A stretch of 64,000 nt of DNA from Rhodococcus globerulus NBRC 14531 (GTDB taxonomy: Bacteria > Actinomycetota > Actinomycetes > Mycobacteriales > Mycobacteriaceae): positions 310,001-374,000 of the forward strand of contig NZ_BCWX01000005.1 of the NCBI RefSeq assembly GCF_001894805.1, read 5' to 3'. The notes under the pieces were generated by a model. The model had not been told where the DNA came from and did not search any database. It saw only the letters and a list, made by a program, of their open reading frames with translations. Both the position numbers and the translations under genes were made by a program. Shown one piece after another: positions 37,635 through 46,923 of this stretch (within the stretch, counting starts at the first letter, position 1; every line of letters starts with the position of its first letter).

Positions 37635-39500
37635 ATGCACGAACAATGGCTACAGATGCTCCTGACCGAGGCATCAACGGATGAACTGATTGCTCATCGT
37701 GATCAACTCGCCGAGGCCGCACCTCTCGGCGCGGTTCACGACATCGAACAGGCAGCACGATCCGCTCTCCAACTGCGCAGCCTCCTCGCCCAGCGCCGCC
37801 AGCGCGCCACCGAACTGTCCGCTCTCAACGACATCGCAACACTGTTGACCACGATGCACGACCATCACGCGCTACTGCAGGAAATCGTAGACCAGGCAAA
37901 ACGACTACTCGGAGTAGATCTCTCGTACCTCGCGCTCATTCACGGCGACATCCTGATCATCGAAGTGACCAGCGGCGCGTATACGTCACAGCTACTCGGA
38001 CTCACCGTCCCGTTCCGCGAAGGCCTCATCGGACGCGTTGTCGAAAACTCCTCTCCCGCATGGACACCGGACTACCGCAATGATCCGTCGTTTGCGCACA
38101 TCGGCCCCGCCGACGACGCCGCTCGAGCCGAGAACATGCGCGGACTGCTGGCCGTTCCATTGCAGGTCGACGGCAAGATCCTGGGCGCGTTGTGTGCCTG
38201 CAAGCGCCAGGAGCGACGCTTCGGCAACGAGGAAGTTGCACTACTGTCCGCACTTGCCGCTCATGCGTCAGTGGCTATCGAGAATGCCCGCCTCCTCGAG
38301 CAGTACCGCGCGACGGTCGCGGAAGTCAACGCCGCCAATACCGAACTTGCCAAGCGCACAGCACTTCTCGAACAGACTCTGACGTGGGACCGCTCGCTTA
38401 CCCAAGTTGTGTTGCGCGGCGGAGGAGTTCGCGAACTGGTGCAGGAGGCGTCGGCGTCGACGCGATGCCCGGTGTTCTTCGTGACCGGCCCGGCCGAAAT
38501 CCCGTCAGGACTGCAGCACCTGCGTGGCAGTGTGGTGCGCGCCTTCGAAATTCTGGCCGCAGATCGACGTGAACAAGCGCTGACTCTGATCGACGGGGAT
38601 CAGTTCCTGTTTGCCGTCGAGGTCCGCAGCGCCGGGGATCGCCTCGGCGTGCTGTTCCTGACTTCACGCCAAGATCCCACTGCGGCAATGCGATTGGTTC
38701 TCGAACGCTCGGCCCCGGCCGTAGCGCTGGCGCTGGTCGGCGAGCGTGCGGCCCGGGAAGCCACCCGCCGCGCCCGCGACGCGTTCCTGGTCGACCTCAT
38801 CACCCGGCCGGCACCGACGCCGGCCGAGGTGACGGGGCAGTTCCGGCTGGCCGGTCTCAATCCGGACCGCTCGTACACCGTGGCGGTGGCCCGCCCTGCC
38901 GACGCCGTCGAACGAACGCGTCGGAGCATCGAGGAGATCACCTTTCCTCCGGGAACCGTTGTTGCCGAACATGGTTCCCGCGTCATTGCCATGATTCCGG
39001 GCATGACACCCGCCGAGGTCGCTGCCGCCTGGGTACAACCACCTGAGAATCCCACCGTCGGTATCGCCGATCCAGCCGTCGGCGGAGAAGGTCTGGCACG
39101 GGCATACGTGGAGGCACAGCGCACCGTCGACGTTCTCGAGACTCTAGGCCGAGAATCACAGGTCGAGGCCGCGAGTTCGCTCGGCATTTATCGAATCCTG
39201 CTCAGCCGCACCGGCCGAGACGAACTGGAAATGCTGACGCAGCGGTCCCTGGGGCCGCTCCTCGAGGAGGAAACCCGGCGCGGTGTTCCGTTGCTGGACA
39301 CCCTTGCGTCGTACCTGGCTCACAGTTGCCGGCACTCCGCGACGGCAACTGCCCTCGCGATCCACGCGAACACCCTGTATCAACGACTCGAATCCATCGA
39401 CCGATTGATCGGCGCCGAATGGCGTCAGCCGGACCAGGCGCTCGATCTTGCGCTCCTGATCCGGCTGCGTGCCAGTGTGGGGAAGCTCGGTCAAATCTGA
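37635..39500 (+). CDS. GAF-domain transcriptional regulator with PucR-type helix-turn-helix
   Basis: About 621 aa. A coiled segment, then a GAF sensor domain (about 70-215: LLGVDLSYLALIHGD, GLIGRVVENSS, RGLLAVPLQVDGKILGALCA), a linking helix, a CdaR/PucR central region and a C-terminal HTH (ATALAIHANTLYQRLESIDRL). Such regulators activate catabolic genes for aromatic acids, amino acids or purines. ATG 37635 has GGGAG 5 bases upstream; GTG 37629 is an alternative. Flanked by the divergent FAD oxidase gene and the convergent MFS gene, both candidate targets. Confidence 0.85.
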   Translation: MHEQWLQMLLTEASTDELIAHRDQLAEAAPLGAVHDIEQAARSALQLRSLLAQRRQRATELSALNDIATLLTTMHDHHALLQEIVDQAKRLLGVDLSYLALIHGDILIIEVTSGAYTSQLLGLTVPFREGLIGRVVENSSPAWTPDYRNDPSFAHIGPADDAARAENMRGLLAVPLQVDGKILGALCACKRQERRFGNEEVALLSALAAHASVAIENARLLEQYRATVAEVNAANTELAKRTALLEQTLTWDRSLTQVVLRGGGVRELVQEASASTRCPVFFVTGPAEIPSGLQHLRGSVVRAFEILAADRREQALTLIDGDQFLFAVEVRSAGDRLGVLFLTSRQDPTAAMRLVLERSAPAVALALVGERAAREATRRARDAFLVDLITRPAPTPAEVTGQFRLAGLNPDRSYTVAVARPADAVERTRRSIEEITFPPGTVVAEHGSRVIAMIPGMTPAEVAAAWVQPPENPTVGIADPAVGGEGLARAYVEAQRTVDVLETLGRESQVEAASSLGIYRILLSRTGRDELEMLTQRSLGPLLEEETRRGVPLLDTLASYLAHSCRHSATATALAIHANTLYQRLESIDRLIGAEWRQPDQALDLALLIRLRASVGKLGQI

Positions 39501-40834
39501 GCAGGATTGTCCGATCGCTTTGCCAACATCACAACAAGGGTTGCAGCACAGAGCATCACGCCGCCCACCACCCACAGGCCCGCCTTGGCGTTTCCGGTCA
39601 CATCGGTGAGCCATCCCGTGATGTACGGAGCGCCGAAGCCCGACGCGTTGCCGATGGAGTTGATCATCGCGATACCGGCGGCCGCACTCGCTCCCGTGAG
39701 GAACGTGGTGGGCAGGTACCAGAAGACCGGCAGCGCGCACAGAACGCCCACAGCGGTGAGCGATACGGCGATCATGACGGTGAACGGCGAATCCAGGTAC
39801 AGCGCAATCGGAATAGAGACGGCACCGAGGAGCGTCGGCGCGGCCACGTGCCACATCCGCTCACCGGTCTTGTCGGAGTGGCGGCTCCACAGCACCATCG
39901 CCACGGCACCGATTGCGTAGGGAACTGCCACGATCAGGCCGGTCTCCATGAGCGAGAAGTCGGTATCGAATGTCTGCTTGAATCCGGCGACGATGCTGGG
40001 CAGGAAGAAACTCAGGGCGTACAGGCCGTACGTGATGCCGAAGTACACCAAACCGAATCCGATGACCCGCGGATCACGCAGTGTCTTGGCGGCCGACCGG
40101 TGACCGGCGTCGCCGAGTTCTCGTTCCTCGTCTTCCATCGATCGCATGAGCCACGTGCGCTCTTCCAGGGTCAACCACTTGGCGTCGGCGGGTCGATCGG
40201 TGAGATAGAACCACACGACAAACGCCAGGATCACCGCGGGTAAGCCCTCGATCAGATACATCACGCGCCACCCGGCCAGGCCGAACAAGCCGTCGCCGTA
40301 CTGGATGATCGCAGCGGACAGCGGTGCGCCGAGGGCCGACGACAGGGGAAGTGTCAGCAGGAACAGGCCCATCAAACGAACGCGGTACTTCTTGGGGAAC
40401 CAGAATGTCAGGTAGAGCAGCACGCCGGGGAAGAAGCCGGCCTCGGCGATACCCAAGAGAATTCGCAGGAAGTAGAGACTTCCCACATTCGGTACAAAGG
40501 CCAGAGCCGCGGCCAGAATGCCCCAGGTGAGCATGATGCGCGCGATCCACAAGCGTGCGCCGAAACGGTGGAGGGCCAAGTTACTCGGCACCTCGAACAG
40601 GAGATAGCCGACAAAGAAGAGGCCGGACGCGAGCCCGAACATCGTCTCGGTCATGCCGAGGTCGGCGCTCATGGTGAGCTTGGCAAACGCGATGTTCGTA
40701 CGATCCAGATAGTTCACGAAATAGAGCAGGATCAAGAACGGAATGAGCCGCCTGGCTACCTTCTTCACCACACGAGATTCGATCTCGCTTGGCGCAACTC
40801 CACCGTCAGGGGTGGCGCGATCGGTGGAGGTCAT
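39491..40834 (-). CDS. MFS transporter, anion:cation symporter (ACS) type
   Basis: 447 aa, twelve helices. The signature LPLSSALGAPLSAAI, the early YFVNYLDRTNIAFAKL and the cytoplasmic GxxxDR-like motif are those of phthalate/tartrate/glucarate permeases (ACS family), which take up organic anions with H+. The 3' end overlaps the regulator gene by ten bases tail to tail. Likely an organic-acid importer linked to the neighbouring hydroxyacid oxidase (inference). Confidence 0.88.
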   Translation of the reverse strand: MTSTDRATPDGGVAPSEIESRVVKKVARRLIPFLILLYFVNYLDRTNIAFAKLTMSADLGMTETMFGLASGLFFVGYLLFEVPSNLALHRFGARLWIARIMLTWGILAAALAFVPNVGSLYFLRILLGIAEAGFFPGVLLYLTFWFPKKYRVRLMGLFLLTLPLSSALGAPLSAAIIQYGDGLFGLAGWRVMYLIEGLPAVILAFVVWFYLTDRPADAKWLTLEERTWLMRSMEDEERELGDAGHRSAAKTLRDPRVIGFGLVYFGITYGLYALSFFLPSIVAGFKQTFDTDFSLMETGLIVAVPYAIGAVAMVLWSRHSDKTGERMWHVAAPTLLGAVSIPIALYLDSPFTVMIAVSLTAVGVLCALPVFWYLPTTFLTGASAAAGIAMINSIGNASGFGAPYITGWLTDVTGNAKAGLWVVGGVMLCAATLVVMLAKRSDNPAQI

Positions 40835-40966
40835 TGCGGGTGGTACTCCTAAGAATGGCCGGAAGCATCGCTTCTACTTACGTGACTCGAGCCACAGTAG
40901 AATTCATTGCTTCGTCGCACTATGTGGATTGTCTCCACAGAAGAAGTACCGCTATGTGCACTATCT

Positions 40967-41920
40967 CTAGCCGCTGGTGAGGAACAGCCCCTGCTCGCGC
41001 AGTTGCACGACACGCATCACGATGATTCCGATCGTGACCACGGTGACGGCGCTAAAAGCGATCCAGCCGATCCGGACTGCTTTCAGCCGATCTTGACCCG
41101 CACCCAACCACTGCGGCACGTACAGGAATGCGGCAGCGGCAGCGGCGCCTGCCAGCAGACCACCCGCGTGTCCCCAGAACGAGATGCCTGGCAGCGAAAT
41201 GCTGATGATCACATTGATCGCGATCACCGAGATGATCGGGACCGGGCTACGACGCAGACGCAACAACAGAACGGCCTGCGCGCCCATGATGCCGAAGATC
41301 GCACCCGAAGCACCCGCGGTCCACGACAGCGACGTCACCGACGCAAAGACCGGTTGAAACGCCATCACCGACGCGCTGCCACCGACCAGCGACACGAGAT
41401 AGATGCTGATGTACCGGGAGCGGCCCATCACGATCTCCGTGTCGCGGCCAAGGATGTAGAGCGCATACATGTTGACGGCCAGATGCAGGATTCCGAAGTG
41501 CAGGAATCCCGACCCGATCAGACGGAACCACTCGCCGCCCGCAACCAGTGCGGGGTTGAGGGCCCAGTTCGCGAAGATCGACGAATCGACCTGATTGTTC
41601 ATGATGCTGCGCGCCTGCACGAGCGTCGCCAGGAACGCCAGGACGTTGAGGCCCATGAGCGTGTACGTCACGACCGGCACCGGCCGCGCCTGCGTCACGG
41701 TATTGCCCGCGACGCCACGCACGGGTCGAACATCGCGTTGACCGGCAGCTACACAGTCAACACATTGGTAGCCCACCGCAGCCTCACGGAGGCAATCGGG
41801 GCACGCCGGGCGGCCGCAACGATTGCAGGAGAGAGCAGTGGGTCGATCTGGATGGCGGACGCACCGCGGTTGGGGCGGGAGGCCCTCACTCGCACCGCCG
41901 CCCCAACCGGGGTTAGTCAT
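40967..41920 (-). CDS. Rhomboid-family intramembrane serine protease with N-terminal zinc ribbon
   Basis: 317 aa. Residues about 20-60 form a B-box-like zinc ribbon (CVRHPDRPTALSCNRCGRPACPDCLREA, CVDC). The membrane part has the rhomboid motifs: HFGILHLAVNMYALYILG, catalytic Ser in WTAGASGAIFGIMGA, and catalytic His in FWGHAGGLLAG. Cleaves single-pass membrane proteins within the bilayer. It lies 17 bp downstream of the ppiA stop on the same strand, so probably co-transcribed. Confidence 0.93.
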   Translation of the reverse strand: MTNPGWGGGASEGLPPQPRCVRHPDRPTALSCNRCGRPACPDCLREAAVGYQCVDCVAAGQRDVRPVRGVAGNTVTQARPVPVVTYTLMGLNVLAFLATLVQARSIMNNQVDSSIFANWALNPALVAGGEWFRLIGSGFLHFGILHLAVNMYALYILGRDTEIVMGRSRYISIYLVSLVGGSASVMAFQPVFASVTSLSWTAGASGAIFGIMGAQAVLLLRLRRSPVPIISVIAINVIISISLPGISFWGHAGGLLAGAAAAAAFLYVPQWLGAGQDRLKAVRIGWIAFSAVTVVTIGIIVMRVVQLREQGLFLTSG

Positions 41921-41937
41921 CTTCGTTGTTTACCTGT

Positions 41938-42465
41938 TCAGGAGATGGTGATGCTGTTGATGACGACCGGCTCGACCGGGCGATCGGAGCGATCGACCGC
42001 GGTGGAGGAGATAGCGTCGACAACCTTGCGCGACTCGTCGTCGAGAACCTCACCGAAGATAGTGTGGCGACGGTTCAGGTGCGGCGTCGGGCCGGTGGTG
42101 ATGAAGAACTGCGATCCGTTGGTGCCCGGGCCGGCATTAGCCATGGCGAGCAGGTAGGAGCGGTCGAACTGCAGTTCCGGGTGGAACTCGTCGCCGAACT
42201 GGTAACCCGGGCCGCCACGGCCGGTTCCGGTGGGGTCGCCACCCTGGATCATGAAACCGTCGATGACGCGGTGGAAGACTGCGCCGTCGTAGAACGGTCC
42301 GGTCTTGGCGCCGGATGCGTTCTCGGTGGAGTATTCCTTCGAGCCGTCGGCCAGGCCGACGAAGTTCTCGACGGTCTTCGGCGCATGGTTGCCGAACAGA
42401 GCGATCTTGATGTCGCCGCGGTTCGTGTGCAGCGTTGCGGTTGCGGTCTGATGAGTTGAAGTCAC
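41938..42465 (-). CDS. ppiA: Peptidyl-prolyl cis-trans isomerase, cyclophilin type
   Basis: 175 aa cytoplasmic cyclophilin: [21 protein letters not shown], catalytic [42 protein letters not shown]. Catalyses proline isomerisation during folding. GTG 42465 (VTSTHQTA) is chosen because the sequence before it is not conserved-looking; an ATG at 42564 would add 33 residues. Matches Rv0009 by position. Followed by the rhomboid gene. Confidence 0.93.
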   Translation of the reverse strand: MTSTHQTATATLHTNRGDIKIALFGNHAPKTVENFVGLADGSKEYSTENASGAKTGPFYDGAVFHRVIDGFMIQGGDPTGTGRGGPGYQFGDEFHPELQFDRSYLLAMANAGPGTNGSQFFITTGPTPHLNRRHTIFGEVLDDESRKVVDAISSTAVDRSDRPVEPVVINSITIS

Positions 42466-42641
42466 CACCCCATCGTGCCATTGTCTGGCTTCCGATGGAT
42501 GTGAGGCTGCCAAACCGGGGCAAAAGCCAGCGTTCAGGCTTTCCCAGGCGATCGCCAGTTTCACGGAACCTCGTTACCAGGGAGCGCTGGAATCATTCGA
42601 GATGCGCACATCAGCGCAATCACCAACGAAAGGCACACACC

Positions 42642-42728
42642 ATGGACCTGAGCTACCTGACTGATCTTTTCGGCGCCTTCACCGATCTCTTCAGCGCCCT
42701 CGATTTCTTCAGCGGATCGCTCGGCTGA
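42642..42728 (+). CDS. 28-residue hydrophobic/amphipathic peptide
   Basis: ATG 42642 follows GAAAGGCACACACC. The peptide begins MDLSYLTDLFGAF and ends FFSGSLG; it is acidic (four Asp, no basic residue), rich in Phe/Leu and has helical periodicity. It resembles in size and composition the short cell-wall channel or surface peptides of mycolate bacteria (PorA/PorH type), but no identity is claimed. An imperfect hairpin (arms about 42757-42768 and 42791-42802) follows and may terminate the transcript. Could also be non-coding chance; the clean start, stop and ribosome site favour a gene. Confidence 0.45.
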   Translation: MDLSYLTDLFGAFTDLFSALDFFSGSLG

Positions 42729-42818
42729 CACCACACCTGCACTGACCACGCGCTGTTGAACTGTGGGGCTGCGCTCCCGCCCGACTGTGGCTCCACAGCT
42801 CAACTACCGCAACAAGAT

Positions 42819-44216
42819 CTAACACATCGACGTGAAATCCAGCGGCGCGGCGGGTAGATGGCGTCCCCGTGGAGTGTCGTCCACCAGAATCCCGTCATGG
42901 ACGACGACGTGACCACCGACAACAACGGTCACCGGCTTTCCGCGCAGCCGCCGACCTTCGTAGGGCGTGTAGTCGGTGGCCATGTGCAGGTCGGCGTCCG
43001 AGACGGTCCATTCCAGATCCGGGTCCCAGATAGCTACATCGGCATCGGAACCCGGCATGATCGAACCCTTGCGCGGATAGAGCCCATTGGTGCGAGCCGG
43101 ATTGGCAGCCGTCAACTGCACAAAACGACTCGGCGACAGACCGTTGGCCGCAACAAACTTCGAGAATACGACGGGCAGGCGAGTCTCGACGCCAGGCAAG
43201 CCGTTCGGCATATGACGAACATCGTGGCGGTGTTGACGCTTCTGAACGGTGTCGTAGCAGCAGTGATCGGAACCGATGGTCGTGATGTGACCGGTGAAGA
43301 GGTGCTTACCCAATCCGTCGACGGTACCGCGTGAACGCAGCGGTGGGCAGCACACAAATCGTTCCGGTTCTGAGCCTTGGTACTCCGAATCATCCAGTGT
43401 CACATGATGTGCCACGACCTCGGTGAAGGCTACCAACCCACGCTTGCGAGCATCGGCAACCAGTTCGACAGCCGCCGCCGACGATTGATGCACAAAGTAC
43501 ACCGGCGCCCGTTGCGATTCCGCAATAGCCAATACTGCTGCTACCGAGGCTGTTTCAGCTAATTCCGGACGCGTGGCCGCCATCCCGGCCGCATCGATGT
43601 GCCCACAACTGGCGGCGGCATTCTGCGCGTCACCGACAATGGCGTCCGATTCGCAGTGAATGATCACCATGCCACCAAGATCACGCGTGGTTTGCATGGT
43701 GCGCAGAATGGTGTGTTCGTCGGCCATCGACTCGCCAGCATAGGTCGTGAACATCTTGACCGTGCGGATTCCGGCGGCAGCCATCGTTGCCAGTTGATCG
43801 GCCGTTGTATCGTCCCACTCGACGACACATCCATGCAGAGCCGAATCACACAGACCCTCGGTGGCTTTGGTTCGGAGCTTGTCCGCAGCATCCAACGGAT
43901 CCTCACCCGGCCGGGGAATCGCAAAATCGATGATGGTGGTGGTGCCGCCGAAAACAGCGGCGGTGGTGCACTCGGCGTACGAATCGAGCGACGTGAACTC
44001 GCCCGACGTGAATCCGACATGACAGTGCGGATCCACCCCACCCGGCATAACCAGCTTCCCCGTAGCGTCGAGCACCGTCGCACCGTCCGGAATCAGCCCG
44101 CCCGGCTCGGCTATTGCAATGATTTTGCCGTCGCGCATCACCAGATCGGCAAGCCCGCTCCACGACGACTCCACCACCGTTCCGCCCCGCACAACAGTGA
44201 GTGGGGAGGTGGTCAC
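42819..44216 (-). CDS. Dihydropyrimidinase/hydantoinase-family amidohydrolase
   Basis: 465 aa cyclic amidohydrolase. Binuclear metal ligands: HCH in GGVDPHCHVG, the carboxylated Lys in TVKMFTTYAG, His in VIIHCESDA, His in YFVHQSSAA and Asp in IGSDHCCYD. Opens cyclic ureides such as dihydropyrimidines or hydantoins. GTG 44216 overlaps the stop of the upstream AtzF-C-like gene (GTGA). Third gene after DapA-family and FAD-oxidase genes; the true substrate depends on the pathway and is unknown. Confidence 0.9.
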   Translation of the reverse strand: MTTSPLTVVRGGTVVESSWSGLADLVMRDGKIIAIAEPGGLIPDGATVLDATGKLVMPGGVDPHCHVGFTSGEFTSLDSYAECTTAAVFGGTTTIIDFAIPRPGEDPLDAADKLRTKATEGLCDSALHGCVVEWDDTTADQLATMAAAGIRTVKMFTTYAGESMADEHTILRTMQTTRDLGGMVIIHCESDAIVGDAQNAAASCGHIDAAGMAATRPELAETASVAAVLAIAESQRAPVYFVHQSSAAAVELVADARKRGLVAFTEVVAHHVTLDDSEYQGSEPERFVCCPPLRSRGTVDGLGKHLFTGHITTIGSDHCCYDTVQKRQHRHDVRHMPNGLPGVETRLPVVFSKFVAANGLSPSRFVQLTAANPARTNGLYPRKGSIMPGSDADVAIWDPDLEWTVSDADLHMATDYTPYEGRRLRGKPVTVVVGGHVVVHDGILVDDTPRGRHLPAAPLDFTSMC

Positions 44217-44599
44217 GACTTACTCGCAAGGTACGCACGCCAGCCGCCGCGGTCGCTGATGTCCACCACTTCGGGACGATCCAGCCACTCGGCCCGCATG
44301 CGCATGGACAACGACCCTCGTCCGTCGGCAAGAAGAATCACGCCCAGTTCCAACTCCTCCGGCTCACGGGGCAGCAGTTCGAGTCGAAGGAGGTCGTAGT
44401 CGACCTCGTACAGCTCACCGGGCACGGTGAATCCACCTTCGGCCACCGGGTGCAATCCGGGGAATTCGTCTCGCACGGAGAAGAACTGGTAGTTCGGCGC
44501 GGTATCGGCCGCACCCAGGAACGTTGCCCCTGCCAGCGCGTCGTTCAGTGTTCCGCCGGACAGTGCTTGCCCGTTCACGAACATCGTCACGGTTGCCAT
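44213..44599 (-). CDS. AtzF/allophanate hydrolase C-terminal-domain-like protein
   Basis: 128 aa. The beginning (VTMFVNGQALSGGTLNDAL), a middle segment GGFTVPGELYEVD and the end (DISDRGGWRAYLASKS) match the stand-alone form of the C-terminal domain of allophanate hydrolase (gamma-glutamylcyclotransferase-like fold), which acts on N-carboxyurea-type intermediates. The amidase half is absent. ATG 44599 has GAGGAG 7 bases upstream. Overlaps the dihydropyrimidinase start, supporting a shared ureide-processing step (inference). Confidence 0.68.
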   Translation of the reverse strand: MATVTMFVNGQALSGGTLNDALAGATFLGAADTAPNYQFFSVRDEFPGLHPVAEGGFTVPGELYEVDYDLLRLELLPREPEELELGVILLADGRGSLSMRMRAEWLDRPEVVDISDRGGWRAYLASKS

Positions 44600-44631
44600 T
44601 CTTGTCTCCTCTAGTTCGAATAACGTTGGTA

Positions 44632-45807
44632 TCAGTGAGAGGCGGTCAGTCGCGCCGGCCCGAAGGAACTGACATCGACAGCCGGTTCCTTGCCCTGGAC
44701 CAGAGCTGTGAGGACGTCGGCCCACAGCGACGCAAAGGTGAACGAATAGGTTCCACCCGCAACAAAAACGCCTGGTGCACTCTCGAGTTCACCGATGATC
44801 GGCAATTCGTCCGGTGTGGTCACAACCGGGCCGGTCCAGACGTCGGACAGCTCGATCTCACCGAGGCCCGGCATCAACCGCCCAGTCTGGGCGAGATTGC
44901 CCGCTATGCTCTCCTCGCGGATCGGTGCCGCACCTGCAGTCCGGAACTGTCCTGCGGGCCATCCACCGCCGAGCACTATGCGATTGCGCCTGTCCTGCTT
45001 GATCGAAATACCCTCACCGACGTGCTGTACCAACACATTCAAGGTTTCGGGCGGGGCGGCAAGGGTGTGCATTTGCAGCGACAGAGCCCGCAGTTCCAGT
45101 TGCACGTCGACCATCGCGGCGACCTCTGCCATCCACGGACCCGCAGCATTGACCACGTGGGGTGCCTGCCACGTCCCCTTCGCGGTACTGACGTTCCAGG
45201 ATTCACCGATCCGCTCGATTGCCGTGACCTTGGTATCGGTAGCCAGCTGCGCACCACGAGCGACCGCTTCCGCCAGGAGAGCCGGGCCCGCGATATCGGG
45301 TTCCGCGTAACCGTCCAAGCCGCACCAGCTGGCACCGGCAATGGTCGATCCGAGCAACGGAAGCTCTTGGCGTGCTTCGTCACCGGTGAGAAGACGGGTC
45401 GGAATTCCAACTTCCCGTTCCCATTCGTGCTTCTGTGCCAGAGCGTCACACTGCTCCTCGGTCTCGGCAACCATGTAACCGCCGCAGCGGACGAGGCCGA
45501 CACCGCCGGGAACATCGTGCTCGAGCTGATCCCACAACTGACTCGCCGCTAGCTGCAGTGGAAGCAGACGACGCACATCCAGTGCCACACCCTGACCGGG
45601 TCGGCGCGTGTGAATCGTCTGAATGTGCAAATTTCCGGCCGTCGTTCCCGATCCGGCGCAATTGGGTACCGACCGATCAAGCACCACGACGCGGAAGCCT
45701 GCATCGGTCAGTCGAAATGCCGCTGCAGCTCCCACAATTCCGGCACCGATGATCACGACATCGACCTCGCTGGTCATGAACTCGGTTGGCATGGGCTCAG
45801 TGGACAT
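44632..45807 (-). CDS. FAD-dependent amine/D-amino-acid oxidase (DAO family)
   Basis: 391 aa. N-terminal FAD motif VVIIGAGIVGAAAAFRLTDAG, substrate-domain segment PHVVNAAGPWMAEVAAM, and C-terminal GPVVTTPDELPIIGE with VFVAGGTYSFTFAS, the layout of sarcosine oxidase, hydroxyproline and D-amino-acid dehydrogenases. ATG 45807 with AAGGAG 7 bases upstream; it overlaps the stop of the DapA-family gene. Second gene of the operon. Confidence 0.87.
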   Translation of the reverse strand: MSTEPMPTEFMTSEVDVVIIGAGIVGAAAAFRLTDAGFRVVVLDRSVPNCAGSGTTAGNLHIQTIHTRRPGQGVALDVRRLLPLQLAASQLWDQLEHDVPGGVGLVRCGGYMVAETEEQCDALAQKHEWEREVGIPTRLLTGDEARQELPLLGSTIAGASWCGLDGYAEPDIAGPALLAEAVARGAQLATDTKVTAIERIGESWNVSTAKGTWQAPHVVNAAGPWMAEVAAMVDVQLELRALSLQMHTLAAPPETLNVLVQHVGEGISIKQDRRNRIVLGGGWPAGQFRTAGAAPIREESIAGNLAQTGRLMPGLGEIELSDVWTGPVVTTPDELPIIGELESAPGVFVAGGTYSFTFASLWADVLTALVQGKEPAVDVSSFGPARLTASH

Positions 45808-46765
45808 GTGTGAACTCCTTCGACGTATGTGCGCTGGCTTCGGCTATGCCGGATCGATCGATGATCGACTGCAGGGCTTCGATGATGCTCGGGTCGGTGA
45901 CCGGCAGCAGCGGTTCCCGCACGTGACCGCCTGGCTGCCCCAGCAGGTTCATGACCGCTTTGAGCTGGGGAATCGGTGACGCGTGAATGCCGCTGTAGTC
46001 ACCGTTGATCAGCGCACCGGACAGTGCGCGGTAACGGTCGGCCCATTCCTGCGCTGCCGCAGCATCTTTTGCGGCAACAGCGCGATAGAAGGGGACACTG
46101 AAGGGAGCGCCGACGCCACCGCCGTCGATGTTGCCGTCACCACCGAGTTCGAGAAGCGCGGCCAGTCCGCGGCGATGCAGGAAACTACCGAAAATCCTTA
46201 CCTGCGAAGAGAACTGCTCGACGGTGTCGAGCATGCTCAGCCAATCGCCGGTGCTGTCCTTGATCGCCACCACATTCTCTAGATCCGCGATGCGGGCGAA
46301 TAATCCGGGAATCTTACCCATGTCCACCGAGACCCCGCGCGGCCAGTTGTACGCCATGAACGGTAGATCTGTTGCTGTGGAAACACTTTCGTAGTACGCA
46401 ACCGTTTCGTCGGCCGACGTGTGAACGTACGGCGGCGGGGTCGCAAGAATTCCGTCCGCACCGGTGCCGGCCGCGTGCTTCGCGAGTCGCCGTGATTCGT
46501 CAGCCGTGTATGCGCTCACTCCGATCAGCACGGGGAAGCGACCACTCACGGCGCTCACTGCCACCTCGGCGACAAGTTTGCGCTCGGCATGGGTCTGGGA
46601 AAACCACTCACCGGTGCTGCCGTTGATCAGAACTCCGTCGACGCCCATGCGTGCGTAGAGATCCATGAGCTCGGCAAATGCATCGACATCCACCGCTCCA
46701 GCAGCGTCGAACGGGGTGGGAGACGCGGGCCAATAGCCCGACCAAGCGACATCGTCGCGATTCAT
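45797..46765 (-). CDS. Dihydrodipicolinate synthase/N-acetylneuraminate lyase-family (DapA-like) protein
   Basis: 322 aa class-I aldolase-type TIM barrel. GVLINGSTGEWFSQTHAER is the phosphate/carboxylate loop, MAYNWPRGVS carries the Tyr, and the Schiff-base Lys is in VVAIKDSTGDW. The family includes lyases and the deaminase of the hydroxyproline pathway; the genome's lysine-route DapA is more likely elsewhere because this copy leads a catabolic operon. ATG 46765 has GAGAGG ten bases upstream. Divergent from the LacI regulator. Confidence 0.87.
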   Translation of the reverse strand: MNRDDVAWSGYWPASPTPFDAAGAVDVDAFAELMDLYARMGVDGVLINGSTGEWFSQTHAERKLVAEVAVSAVSGRFPVLIGVSAYTADESRRLAKHAAGTGADGILATPPPYVHTSADETVAYYESVSTATDLPFMAYNWPRGVSVDMGKIPGLFARIADLENVVAIKDSTGDWLSMLDTVEQFSSQVRIFGSFLHRRGLAALLELGGDGNIDGGGVGAPFSVPFYRAVAAKDAAAAQEWADRYRALSGALINGDYSGIHASPIPQLKAVMNLLGQPGGHVREPLLPVTDPSIIEALQSIIDRSGIAEASAHTSKEFTHVH

Positions 46766-46923
46766 AGAAGTAGACCTCTCGATGGAGATGCACAGACTGT
46801 GCGAATGGGATCGATTCCATACATTGCTCCGAACCGGTAAAATCGTCAAGCCAGGAAACAGACTCGTAACACGGGCATAGTCGAATGAAGCAACCACGCA
46901 GTCAATGAAGCCAAGAGGACACG

